Shown: positions 36,895 to 64,000 of the stretch, in pieces
Layout: every line of letters starts with the position of its first letter
Position numbering within the stretch: position 1 is the stretch's first letter
Assembly (NCBI RefSeq): GCF_947623445.1
Contig: NC_135240.1
Span: forward strand, 7,192,001 to 7,256,000
From: Clavelina lepadiformis
Taxonomy: Eukaryota > Chordata > Ascidiacea > Aplousobranchia > Clavelinidae
Direction of reading: 5' to 3'
Length of the DNA: 64,000 bases
Notes under the pieces: model-generated
Databases searched by the model: none
The model's input: the letters and a program-made list of their open reading frames with translations, nothing else
What the model was told of the DNA's origin: nothing
Made by a program: the position numbers and the translations under genes

Positions 36895-38929
36895 CTTGTA
36901 TTCTTCACTACACATTTTTAATAAAGATCCTTTTAATTCTCTTTTGTTGCGCTATTGTTTATTTAGGCTGTATGTTGAATATTTATTCCTTAATTGCTGT
37001 TGTTATTTTGAACGATATATTTATAGAAACCTAATGTGGAGAAAATATTTATTAAGTACGTTTTATGCAATTGTGCTACAACACTTCTTCTATGTATATA
37101 TAATAAAGATTACGTGTTGGCATTTTCCACAATGTTTAGAAACTGTTTGGTTTTTAGTTACAGTCTACCCATGTTACCACGCACCCAGTTCATAACATTT
37201 ACTCCTCTATAGCGTTCAGATTTTCAAGTCCCGAATTCAGGTGTTTCACTTTGCTTTTAGTTTAGCCGGTATCGGTTATAAAGCGAAAACCTTTTTAAGG
37301 AAAGCAGAGGTATACAACGTCCAAGTTTCCTTTAAACAACTTCCGTACAACGTATACTTTTGCTTCATTCATTGATAAAAGCAAGTGCTGCTTTACCATT
37401 ACTGTATAAACGTGTCTACATCGCATATCTATTCATGTATTATTATAATTATTAATCAATGCTATAGAGAACAAATACACATTAATTGACAATTTACAAC
37501 AATTACAGATGTCGTTTAAAAAATTTACCTGATTCGTTCAAACTCTCAGTTCATATTTAAACAACATAAATTGTAATTCTGGCTGCGTTCATTTAAAGTA
37601 AGGCGCAATTACACTCAAGTTAAATGAACATTCAGTGGTGGAATGGAGGAGGAACAGCGTTCTCTCGCTGTCTGCTGATGTGGGAAAGCTTTTTATACCC
37701 ATGTGCCTTTTTGCGGTAACAACACCTATTTGTGGTTACTCTCCTGTATTAAATTCATATTTGTACATTCTCTAATTGAACACATTTTAAACAACAGTAC
37801 CAGAAATACAATGATTGGAAAATCGAGTAACACGAAGCAAGGATACTAAAAGTCAGACGGTTTGCAAATACCTCAATTGCAAACCTTTTGAGTCGGCTGA
37901 ATTACTAACTGAAACAATTTATCAAGCTCAAAAAGGATTGAACTATATATATAGGGAACACGTGGTAAAATCGTATAAACATTGATAAAAGGTTTAATGG
38001 GAGCTGATTTTGAAAAGCAAGTAACGGAGACGTCGTGGGTGTAGATATAATCATAGCGACCGATGTCTGAGGCTACTGGGTATTGCATAAAAATCAGGCA
38101 AGATATTGGACGATTATGATTAGTGGTTTTTCCACATTTTGAAGGCCCTGAATCGGACAAGTTTCATGCATGCATTGTGTGTGGCGCCTATGTTTATCTT
38201 TTACATTATTATCAAAAGTCAGATTATGAATCTTCATGCGAAAAAGATTTTTATTACGTTCCTTTTGCCAGAACAGTTACAAGTCATTTGTACTTAAAAC
38301 GATATTAGCAGAAGTTCATTTTAAGCCTCTTTTTTCATTTTGTTAAAATGGTCCTGAAACGTTGGCGTCCGAGATAAAAAGATAATATTGCCTGTAAGGT
38401 TGCTCACATTGAGGAGCTATTGTAGAGATAAGTTACTTTTAACCCGCCGTCAAATTTTCCTATCGTTATTGAAGGTGATAAACGTGCCCGAGACAGGTTG
38501 GGGTAAATTGTTACGCATCTAATTTAACTTTGAAACACATTTATGTTTATAGATGAGTTTCAACAAGTATCTTGCAACAAATGCTCGCACTTAGCACGAA
38601 CAGAGGAAAAGTAAAAAGTTGCCATCCATAAGCAAATTGAAGTTTGCGATGGAACACAATTAAATGTTTTCAAAATTTGAACCCAATGAGTGGTCTATAT
38701 TGGACGACTAAATTAAACTTATGCAAGCATTCAAACAGATCAGCATAGCCTACAGGCTTCAGAATGCGTTGATGAATGTCGATATGTATACATTATATAT
38801 TGTTTTAAATGATACTATGGATTGAAGCCTTTGATGAGAACATAGACCAACTGAAATTCCTCACGTTTAGCTAAAAATCATAAACTTTAAGTCTAGCAAA
38901 AGGCTTGAGTAAACTTTCTTAATTGTATA
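36895..38929. other. Intergenic spacer, no recognised gene
   Basis: AT-rich spacer between the poly(A) signal of copy 1 and the left edge of the duplicated block of copy 2. No coding exon or clear repeat is seen. Confidence 0.5.
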
Positions 38930-39489
38930 ACCTTTCACGTATGTAGTAACACTGCACATGAAAGGATATAACTCATCTAAATGCTAGTCAGCTAGTGACT
39001 TGTCTTATTGTACAGTATGTCGCATGACACTTGCAACTAAGTTACCTTGTGAACCCATATCTTATTTTTATCCAAACAAGTAAAGTGTGAATCACTTTAA
39101 ATCGTGCGGACTATTTATGCGATCAAAAAGGGAAAACGTCATACTCCATTGCAAACTAATTAAATTAAATAAAGCTGCAATTCAAAATTCAGGAACTCAA
39201 GATCAAATTGTGCCCTATATTCATTTATCGAGCGCGCTCTTTACCTTAAATTCATGTACATTAGGCATTAAATTGGCCAAAGTAAAATATTAGGCATTAA
39301 CTTTCGCCTTAGCGGTTGCAGATAAATCGTTGTAAAGGCTGAGAAATAAATACAACTTTAGGAGTTCGAATTCAGAAGATAGACAAAGGTAGCCTCGAGA
39401 TAACAACAGCAGGCTCAAAACATATATCAACTATTATATCAACGCATTACTATGACGATTGGTTTTTCATGTTTTGGTCTTTCTTCCAA

Positions 39490-40493
39490 AGTTTAAATTA
39501 CATTAACTAATCCTATTCGGAATCAATCAAAATCATTAGTTTGCAAAAAACCTTTTGGAATTTTTAATGTTTTGACCCCGTTGATAAGCCCCGAATTTTC
39601 ACAAAAAATTCGCTTAAGTTGGGGATTCCTTCAAGCCAAAAATATTGAAAATGTTAGATTTATGGCGCGGTGAAGAATTTAAATCAGTTTTTAACATTTC
39701 TTGTAAATATTACAGCAGCATAGGCCTACACCTTTAAAATCATTTTCCTATCTTATTTATTTGGAATAGCAGAATTGTATATTTCTTAGAAGTAAGTTAT
39801 ACAATGTATAACTTATGTGGGAGATTTTGAACTTTGTTCATAGTAAATGTGCAGTTCTAAAGCTAAATTAATAGCTTTCACAATAATGAAAAACTTTATA
39901 TACTATATATATAACTCAATATGTATTCTATACACAAAACATAATACACGAAAGAACACAGAGTGATAAGAAAATGGGTACAACTGCCACATGATTAACC
40001 CGATAAAACAATATAATGCTTTTTAAGAGTAGGAATGGTCAACTCAATTCTGCTTGCGGAAACCTTGGAAACTCTCGTCTCTGTTCCTCTATACTGCTTG
40101 TACAAGACTTTCCGAACAAAATCTGAATTCTGGCATATATAGGCTATTATGGTATGTATTTTTTATGTTTTTTAGAAGTAGAATTTTTCTTTTCCAAAAA
40201 AATAATAATAAGAAACGACAACAAAGTGTTTTTAAAAATGTTTCCTGGTGTAACATTTGGAGGCAGAATTGAAAAAAATATTTTAGATTTTTCATCGTGC
40301 TAAAAATCTATGTTTTTCGCCATTTTTGGTTTGGTCGGATCTCCAAATTTAGCGATGTTTAAGTCAAACTTCTGGGTCTCGTGAGCTGAGTCAAAACGTT
40401 AAAAATTCCAAGAAAAAAAAACACTTTTCAAATTAGTTAACTTTGATTGATACATGACGGTATTATAGCTTAAGTAGCATTAGTTATTTAAAC
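39490..40493. mobile_element. Non-autonomous TIR element (~1 kb) inserted upstream of fusion gene 2
   Basis: Imperfect terminal inverted repeats of about 100 bp. GTTTAAATTACATTAACTAA at the left corresponds to the complement of ATTAGTTATTTAAAC at the right (40479-40493). Further in, AATCAATCAAAATCATTAG and GGAATTTTTAATGTTTTGAC at the left match TTTGATTGAT and GTCAAAACGTTAAAAATTCC in inverse orientation at the right. Copy 1 lacks the segment. No transposase frame is seen, so it is probably a MITE-like element. Exact ends and target duplication are unresolved. Confidence 0.6.
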
Positions 40494-40613
40494 ATAAATA
40501 AAATATCAACAACCCTACAGTGACTGTGAAGACTAAGCAAACGCTTTGACCAAATAAGTGAACAATCTTTCGTGTGTGGTGATTCAATGATAGCATTCAT
40601 AGGTATTTAAGGA

Positions 40614-40621
40614 AAGCCTGA
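40614..40621 (+). promoter_or_regulatory. Putative TATA-like element, fusion gene 2
   Basis: TATTTAAG 149 bases before the start codon at 40763, conserved with the element at 30894-30901. Confidence 0.4.
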
Positions 40622-40762
40622 CAAGACGTTACAAGCATTAGAGTCGGCAAGGTTTACTAAAAGTGACAACAGTCTGCAAGCTCTAAATTTTGGATTGTTA
40701 CTGCACTGAAAAATAGTTTCCATTTAGCTTAAAAATTATAGTTTGGATTTTGCAAAGACGTC

Positions 40763-45890
<5,128 letters not shown>

Positions 45891-45973
45891 AATGCCAGGA
45901 AACAAACAAAAAATGGAACAATTAAGCTGTTTCTACAACAAATGCACTTCTAAGTTCTTCAAATTGAGTGCGA

Positions 45974-46572
45974 GTTATCCATTTTATATTACTGTACACT
46001 TAATGGACATTCATTTTGTTTTGCATATTTTTAACACTGACCCAATAAGCGATGATTTGCAAATTAATTTGTCTGGGTGAAAAATGAACTTAAATATAAA
46101 CGTTTAAAGTGAATTGTGATATTCCTTGTTGTAGAAAAGTTAGGCTCAAATGAAGGATCTTAATAACTGCAAATCATAAATACATTTGCTGGCGTTTGAA
46201 GTGGTCATATTTACTAATGTGATACTACTTCCGGTCCATGCAGTCCAAGTTAAGTTAAATGAAATAAAAGAAGGAAGACTCACGCCATATATCTTTCCGT
46301 TGATAAACATGCCGTGTGACATGAAAATCAATTTAAATGGTTACAAAAACAGTAGTTCAGTGATTCGAGTCACGTGAATGAAATGTCGTGATAGGTAGCT
46401 ATCGGAAAACTTCCACCAAGATGTTCATTGTTCAGTATCTAGCAAGGAAACATCAGCAGGAAAGCGGCATCAACAAGCAGTTTAAACTCACCACAATAAA
46501 TTGCAAACTGATCGCCAGAACTTGGTTTACTTGGAACTTTAAAAACACAAGCAAGCTGTATTTGAGAAGACG
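45974..46572. other. Short intergenic spacer
   Basis: About 0.6 kb between fusion genes 2 and 3. No TATA-like box is obvious; AATAAA at 46263-46268 could serve fusion gene 2. Nothing else recognised. Confidence 0.4.
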
Positions 46573-52742
<6,170 letters not shown>

Positions 52743-52870
52743 TCAGCAAGACATCTCCAAACATCATCATTAGATATTACCTACTTAACCCTGACTTGGT
52801 TTATGTTTCCACGTTACCGCTTTGTTTATTACCACGTAATCCACTCATTACTGCTCATTGCCTATACGAA

Positions 52871-52876
52871 ATTAAA
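52871..52876 (+). other. Poly(A) signal, fusion gene 3
   Basis: ATTAAA, a common variant hexamer, 129 bases after the stop codon at 52742. Confidence 0.4.
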
Positions 52877-54318
52877 AGGAATCGTCACACAAAGGAAACG
52901 TTCGAATGAATAATTTCCGCACACATCTAATTTAGGACCTGAGACGTTCATAACAAAAGTAGCATTAGAAACCGGTATTAGAAACCTTAAATTGTTTTGA
53001 TATAACCAACCTAAGTAAAGGCTGATTTCCAGGAGATGATTTTAGAAATTGAACTTTATTGTCAGCACCATAGTGAAAAGTAAGAAAAATTCTGGATCAG
53101 AAATGATATCGATTTTAAGTCTTCAATGTACTGTGTGTACAGGAGGACTGACATAACGTTATGAATCGGTGGCACACTGTCGCTATGCCACATGCACAAC
53201 AACTTATTTTCGAAGAGCTTCTCGACATAAAACCTTGAATGAAGCGTAAAGTTTTTAAACTTTTTACAAACGTATCCTGCAAGAAGCTAAAAGTGATACT
53301 AAATCTATTTTAAATGCACCTTTTTCATTCAACTAATATTCATATCAAGATCATACAACATACAACACGTCATAAGATGATCTAGTGGCCAAAAGATTTG
53401 ATCATTATGTCCGGTTAAAGGTTTCCACACCCTGCCTCTTTCACTCTACCACAAATTATTTATGCATAAAAAAGCAAAACTTATTTTAAAACACCTCAAA
53501 TAGTTTTAGCAGGAATTGTTTCGTATAGGATTGTGGTTGTGCTCAAACACTATTAGTTATTAAAGACTTTTGCTAAAGTTAAAAAGGCACTTACTTAATT
53601 TAAATTTAAACAGTGAGTTTAAAAAAGTTAACTGAAGTTCAGCTTTCGACTACCAAACGCTCACAAATGGTGCAACCTATCTTGAAGAATATGGTGACGT
53701 GACAACGTGACGTTATAGTTGTTGTTATTGCAACGTAATTATTTTTTAAAGCTCGTGGCATGAGTGCGTGTATCAAAGGAAGATGAAGTAGCCTATGTAG
53801 ACAACTGCAGCAGTTAAAGGAAAACATTTTAATCTCACTGCAAGATCAAAAACAAACAATATCAACATCAACCATGTCAAAACTCGCGTAACATACCGTT
53901 CACATGCTAACAGAAGGTGCACTTGCAAGTTGGTTACCATCAAGCGGTAACTAGGGATGAACACATGTCCTTTACACCTCTACCACCTCGGGTGATACAT
54001 CATCACATGCACTACAAATTTTTTTAGAAGGCATGACGACAAAAAACAATATGGCGCAATATAACCTTAGGTACATGCGCAACCCGATGCTTTATCAGTA
54101 AATTTATTTCATGAATATATTTTCTGCTTACCTGATGTCATTTGGTTACAACATAGGTATAACGCGTTCTATTGCCCAAACAATGATTTAATCAGTGACT
54201 AAGTCAATGATCACAAAGCTTTTAAACATTTAAATTGAGCATCTAATTGTGAGAGCTGTAGACCCAATAGTAAACCAGACCAGTTACGTTTTGATTAAGC
54301 CGATCAATACTGCAAACA
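52877..54318. other. Intergenic spacer, no recognised gene
   Basis: About 1.4 kb between fusion gene 3 and the next astacin gene. A fragment near 53515 (GGAATTGTTTCGTATAGGAT, then GTTGTGCTCAAAC) echoes the exon 52374-52487 and may be a decayed remnant of a trypsin exon. No intact frame is seen. Confidence 0.4.
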
Positions 54319-58075
<3,757 letters not shown>

Positions 58076-58439
58076 TGCGCCACCGCCACGCCACCAACAC
58101 ATTTTTCCTTGCAAGAAACACTGTTTTTAGTGAAATGATGTTTTTGTATTTTTGCAATTTTTTTTCTTCAGTAATTTATTCTCTGTGATATATTGTAAAT
58201 ACTATTTGTACAATTTAGTTAATTTGTTTTTCCACCTTCACTTTGAATCAGTAGAAATTTTACTGTAGGATTCAGGCTTTAATACACCAGCTACATCAAT
58301 TTTCCAATGGTGAAATTTTTTTTTTTTTTCAAATAACTCCATTAATCGTTTATCACATGCATACACAACGGAAGCAATTAATTGCCACAATGATGACCTT
58401 GCCATCTTGGTATATGCCATTGCCGAATCCTATACCCGA

Positions 58440-58445
58440 AATAAA
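58440..58445 (+). other. Poly(A) signal, astacin-ShKT gene
   Basis: AATAAA 365 bases downstream of the stop codon at 58075, the first canonical hexamer I noticed on this strand. Confidence 0.35.
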
Positions 58446-61400
58446 ATAACCTATTACATGAGGTACCATAATTTTTTATTGGTTGACTATATTAACAGCA
58501 ACAGTTAATAGATTTTGGATTTTGTTCAACCGCATCACCAGAGTCGAAGTTTATAACTGAACCTGGACATATAAAATAGATAGCCTAAGCAAACCGTTAT
58601 TATGTGACCGATTTCACACGTCAAGGAATAAAATTATGAATCACTGGTGTATACTATGGAATTAATTATGTGTATAACAGCATTTTCATCCACAGTTTTT
58701 AACCAAATGGTCAGAATTAGAGTTACAAAGATTCAAAAACATGAAAAAAAAACATTACATTTTTAAAGAGTAAATCTTTGGAAAACAACATTTGTGGCAA
58801 CATAGAAGTTAATTATCTGAGTGCAGACCACTTAATTAGAAAAACACATACCTACCGTATAGACGTGTTTGTCATTATCAGGTTTACGAAAAGGCCTATT
58901 ACGTTAAAAAGGATCAGACTGAGGAAGTTTGACTTGTATTTTGTTTATCTTCGAAATTTCACAAAGACTTTGTTTATATAAGACAGGTCATGTTCCCGAT
59001 AAGTGATGACTGCGCGAATAGACAAACATTAGTCGCCGATTTTCACGCTTTTCTATCTGCTATGCAATCAAAGCCGAGCTACAAGATAATTGGTGATAAT
59101 TGTCGTAGCGCCAAGAGCTTTGCGGGAAACTGCAAGCTTCCTGTTATGGCATGTGACAAAGTAAATAAAGTAGCCCTTTATAAAGAGCAAAAACAAGCGG
59201 CATAGGATTTTCATGCAGACGCAGTGAATGCCAGGTAGTTTAGTAGTTGGACCTGCCATCAAGCATGAGAAAGATCGTGAACGTAGTTGCGTTTCGAACT
59301 TGTGCTCAGAAATAGTTCTTCAGGGAATGTTATCCTAAGCATTCATAATAAAATAATGTCGGGTGGATGTTAAAACGGAGTTTGGTTAATTATGCAAAAT
59401 TGCGCAACAAGCGTTACGAACGACAAACTGAAAGTATAAACAGTCGAATGACAAAGTCTGCGTGGTAATCATAGTTCCAGTTGAAACTAAATCAGACAAT
59501 TTTCAGACACGTTTTCCAGTGTGCAAAGGATAAGGATGGCAGCCGCGTGATATAATTCATGAGATGGGAACAAACTGATGAAAAGTGGAAAACGAATCGC
59601 TCTAAAAGCACAGTTACTTCAAATCAATCGACCTGAATTCAGAAATAAATTTGAGCAAACACTAGATCTACTTTACGGCCGGTAAAAGACAAGAATACCC
59701 AAGTCGCCAGTCTTGCAGTGTCCGAAGTAAGACGTTAAAACAAGAGTTACTTGCGTGCGGCATATTGAAATCAGAACTATATCTCGCCCACGCTTGGTCA
59801 TCATCACTCTTACGTTTTAAGCCTGTCACACGCCAACTGACTCTCATTTTAACAGTTTATTTTAGCTTGATATTAAGTGCGTGGAGCAAAAGCAGAATAA
59901 ACTTCGTGGCCAGATGTTATAAACAAAGAAGTTCGTATACTGATACTAGAGGCTATGGTATATATACTATACTATGGTCTATATTATGAGGCTCATAGTA
60001 TAAATTAACGAGCCAAAGAAGAACGTCGTTGAGCGACAGGGCCTGTAGCAAAGGTTAATCAACAGAAAAACATATTTTCTGCTCCAGAAGAGCACTGTGC
60101 GTATTTGGAATATAACCACGACAAATGTCAGCAAACGTTAAGTACATTAAATCACAGGATCATAAACGTAGCTTCACAGCGTCAACTATACTCTAGTTGC
60201 GATGTGATATTTCTTACTTAGGAGAACAAGCGCCTTCAAAGATAATTGTTTATAGCAAACAGCAGGCATCATCATTCCCTTGGGAAAGCTTGTGCAGTAG
60301 GAACCGAGTTTTAAACTTTGCACAACACGACGTGCTGTGGTAAACACAGCACAGATCAGCGTGAAGCTCCAATTAAGGCTTTTTGGCGATTCAACAAATA
60401 CCGTTTGTATGCTGCCCTTTGTAAAGATTAAATTTTCTTTCGGTCTGTTTGAAAATTGGGGCCAGAGCTAAGTTTTCGCAAATCTCTCGAAGAAAGGAGA
60501 CTCGGTGAGTGGCTAATAATGGGTGTGGAGCAGGACAATAAATCGTCTAAATTACGCAGCGGGTGTTAGCGGCGGTAAATAGTTGGCCCAGAATAGAATT
60601 ACCACTGTTATTTACTCTATTCCACTAAAATCTCAAGTTTTGCCCAGGGAGCAGGTTACGAATTTCTGGCAATTTTCTAAACCTATGGAAATAAGTCTAT
60701 ACTCAGCAGAAACAGTGTGTGTCGGCACTGCTTAGGCGCAGTGTATATAAGTGGGTGTTTGTTAGTCTTATAACGCATCAAGAAAACCATAAAGTTTGCA
60801 CAGATGTCAAAGTCACATAATTATAGATTTAGAAATTGTTATTTTTTGTCGCAGCATGGTATGTATAACATGCATTCACATCATGCTAGATATAACATTA
60901 CAAAGAACAAAACTGCACAAAACTTTTCGCCTTAGCAAATGAAAAGTATTTCGTTTCGTTACCTTCTTTGGTTTCAGATGACCTGTGTTATAGCAATTCA
61001 TACGTCACGGTGTGCACGCGAGCGGAGTCAGATTAAGGATGATGGAAATGCCAACAGCAATTGCCGACTGGCACGCAGGTAGTATCATGACGTAGCGGGA
61101 TAAAGTTCGTGTGACAAAAATATTGTATTAGAGGGAGGTGTGCAAACAGAGAGATGGGACAGTAGGTAGCGGTAAACAATCACGTCTGGGTTAACAGGAC
61201 TTGAAATGTTGTAGATAGATAGTGGTTGCAAGAGCTATTGGAAGAGGTAGAAGCTAAACGAGATTTAAAGGGCTTCACCTGTGACGCAAGGCTTCAAAAG
61301 TAAAATGTTTTTCAAATACGAATCTAATTCCAGTCATGGTTGACCTTGCTTGTAAGCCTTCTCAAATACCGTAAGCCAAATAGAAGAAGTCCCTGGATGA

Positions 61401-62951
61401 CAATGGTATGCGCATCATGGCAGAAAGCAAGGATAGTTCTTTGTAATTACAATAGTGAGATAGCTGATTTATTGTAGTGGGCATCCTGGGCAAAGAGATA
61501 AGTTAACTTTTAGTTAAATCCGGCTGCAACAGAGCAAGTACAGTATGTCAATATTTGTAACAAAGTCATGATCTGCGCCCATTATGAATCAATCACATAC
61601 CGAACAAAACGCAATGAAAACCTTATCAAATAATGTGTTGAAGCATTGTAAACAGAGAATAGTAAAACCGTCAGCCCTAATCAGAGTTCAAGAGCTTTTC
61701 CTCTAACTAGAGTTTGATGTTGCAATAGATAACGTTTTTTACAGTTGTCGTTGCCATAACAGCCTGTGGAAAACAGAGTGAATTACGTCAATACGTTTTA
61801 TCCGCACCCAAGTAACTTATGAAAACACGTTTGATGTTTGATGTGGAATTATTATATTTGTCATGCGTTCTACTCTCGTTAATGCGGATAGAGTTATTTT
61901 GGCCATGCTAAATTCCGTTCATTGCTGAAAGATGAACGGGCCGCTCTATTTTAAACGTGTTATTCATTGACGATATGACGATACAAATTAATCGGTAACA
62001 ATGACACTGGCGTTGTGAAATGATATGTCACTTAAATTACCAGATAAGAAGAAGGTGCGAAGTTGATGGTTTAAAGCATATTTATCAGGTTTGTTGTTGA
62101 AATGAACGCAGTCAGTCAGTAACCGTTTTCGAAATAGGAAAGTTTTACCCATGAGCGAAACTGACTCTCTGTAGGCCGTACGGAAAACCACGGCGTGTTA
62201 TTTTTCGGATTAAGTTGTATGATAAGGAACACTTCACAAGGTGAAACTTGAAGAGTAAAAGACAAGTGTTTCGAGGTGTTCTTTGTTAGCGGACAGAATT
62301 TTACATGTTCTCGTATAGCCTAGTTAAATGCACTATAGCTATCCAGCTGCAGGGCAATTAGAGACCCTTCGTTTAAATCAAACTTTACAATATGACAGCA
62401 ATCATTATAAGCACTATATAATGAGATGTACGGAAAAGAAATCATGTAATTAATTCATCACCATAAAAGCGAAGAAATTTTGTAAACTTTGTAAACTTTT
62501 GTAAACATCTCTTTAACTATGCACTTAGTGTTTGTAATAAGGGTGATATTTAAACGATAATTATACGCTTTAAACAAATTACTTAGTACGAACGAAATTC
62601 ACCAGTCAAGTTGGTTTCGTTGCTGCATTGAACTTTACTGATCCTATTATCTGCCTCTATTTTACTAAAACCATTGGGTTATCAGTAGCTTATGTAATAG
62701 GCTGAATAGGTTAATGCGATAACTGAGCACGCCAGTAAACAAGAACAAAGTGATTGATGCTTTAGCATGGTTTATACTATAGTATCCGTCCGTAAATAGT
62801 CACTAGACCAGACAATAACACTCTCTATGTTTATCCAGAAAGCAAATTTTCACTAACATTCTCAATAAACAGTTTTTTGATATAAATGATCATGATGATG
62901 ACGCAAAACCTACAAGCCGTCCATACGCTGATGAGAACACCGGTAAGCAAA
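58446..62951. other. Intergenic, no recognised gene
   Basis: About 4.5 kb upstream of the FAM167-like exons. Frames here are short and featureless, and I see no spliced coding chain. It should contain the promoter and any 5' UTR exons of the downstream gene. Confidence 0.45.
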
Positions 62952-63855
62952 ATGGGCAACGCCACCTCAAAGCCATCTACACCGAACGATTTCCGCAAAT
63001 TGAAAGAAATATCTGACAAATTAAACCTTCCAACACGACGACCTTCAGTGGTGCAATGGAAGCAGGTATGCCTGTGACGTCGTGTTTTGAAATATGATAG
63101 GGGTGTGATATGCTTACCTATCCACTGCGCAAGACAATTAATCCTCATTAACGTGATTACCTGCGTCTACAGATCATCGAGAACAGGAAGTCGCGCGGGC
63201 AATACGCAACGTCCGGTGAGCCACAATATTTAGATGCAATTGCTGCTCAAGGGCTTAGTGATAGCGACTCGGCTGATGAATTAAACAACTGTGATACTAA
63301 GGTAAAAGGGTTGTAAGATTTCGTTTAAATATTTTAAGCGTTTTTCTGTTGACATAAAACTTTATGTGCATTAGTGTTATCGGGTACTGTAGGTCAATAC
63401 TGCTCCTGTAAAAAGAGGGTCTGTTGTGTGAGATAGTGAGTTATCATGAACTATGTTAACAAAAGTTGTTCTAATCTCAGTGCCGCGTTGACAACTACCC
63501 ATTCTCGATCATACAAGAACAGCAAGAAACTCCGACCAAAATGTCAACCATGAATCCGCTGGCAGCTTCTGTGCCCACACCAATTCGGCGACTGCGACGT
63601 ATCGCACGAAACGTTATTCCCGAAATCCAAGCAGAAGATTGTTCAAGAAAAACACGGGAATCGAACAGTGAAGGTATCACCAATGATGACGTATCATTGA
63701 GCTCGACTATATCGTCACACTCAACGATATCCGATATTAATATGGAAGACGTGTCAAAAGCATCACTGTCAAGTGACACGAGCCCGTCCAATGAAGACCT
63801 CAATGCTCGATACCGGAACGTGACCCAGGCTTTCGAGAAAATTCGACGGGATTTG
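62952..63855 (+). CDS. FAM167-like protein, first three coding exons (continues beyond right edge)
   Basis: Exons: 62952-63065, 63173-63301, 63481-63855, all phase 0 (206 codons so far). The segment FRKLKEISDKLNLPTRRPSV, then QWKQIIEN, resembles the N-terminal conserved block of vertebrate FAM167A/B (LK-LTEKL-L-TRRPS--EW). The end of exon 3, FEKIRRDL, corresponds to the family's helix around AW-RKEL, after which the gene should continue. The donor chosen is TTG|GTAAGC at 63855; reading on would reach a stop at 63888, a possible alternative C-terminus. The start MGNATSKP fits an N-myristoylation consensus. An in-frame stretch further upstream, with ATGs from about 62889, could extend the protein. 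The middle is Ser-rich and acidic, probably disordered. FAM167 function is poorly defined, with vertebrate members linked to NF-kB signalling. Confidence 0.6.
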
Positions 63856-64000
63856 GTAAGCGATAAGGCTGCTAGTAACGTTTCATAATCTGGCGTATCA
63901 AAGTTCAATATATCGAAGAATGCGGGTAAGATATGGGCAAATATCTAACCGCCGTGCACCTGACAAAACATTAATAAATGCAAGAATAAGCCTTTTTGAA

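Overview
This is eukaryotic, AT-rich, chordate DNA. Introns are short (mostly 50-600 bp) with GT-AG borders, and every gene below can be assembled with matching codon phases from acceptor to donor. The chordate-type myomesin gene, the compact gene structure and the style of the secreted proteases point to a tunicate (ascidian, Ciona-like). That assignment is an inference, not proven here.

Layout. (1) 29-12544, minus strand: the N-terminal 1189 codons, in 23 exons, of a myomesin-like M-band protein. It runs off the left edge inside its fifth FN3 domain. Its 3.9 kb intron 9 holds a plus-strand intronless C-type-lectin receptor gene (5889-7154), and intron 3 holds two small TIR elements. (2) 12545-16564: no gene recognised. 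(3) 16565-18800, minus: a secreted astacin metalloprotease (antistasin-like domain, astacin, ShKT). (4) 23110-25396, minus: a secreted ShKT-trypsin serine protease. (5) 31053-36737, 40763-45890 and 46573-52742, plus: three tandem genes that each fuse antistasin-like, astacin, several ShKT (4, 3 and 5) and a trypsin domain in one polypeptide. The first two are a recent segmental duplication. The third is older and carries its own internal exon duplication. (6) 54319-58075, plus: an astacin-ShKT protein with a mucin-like repeat stalk and a hydrophobic C-terminus. (7) 62952 to the right edge, plus: the first three exons of a FAM167-like gene with an N-myristoylation-type start.

The most unusual content is the protease cluster. 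Free astacin, free ShKT-trypsin and fused astacin-(ShKT)n-trypsin genes sit within about 42 kb and share exon borders and phases. This suggests that domains were joined and reshuffled as phase-1 exon modules. Both catalytic sites look intact in the three fusions. The membrane- or GPI-tail version has a Met-to-Leu change at the astacin Met-turn. Exon models come from reading the sequence by eye and have not been checked against transcripts.
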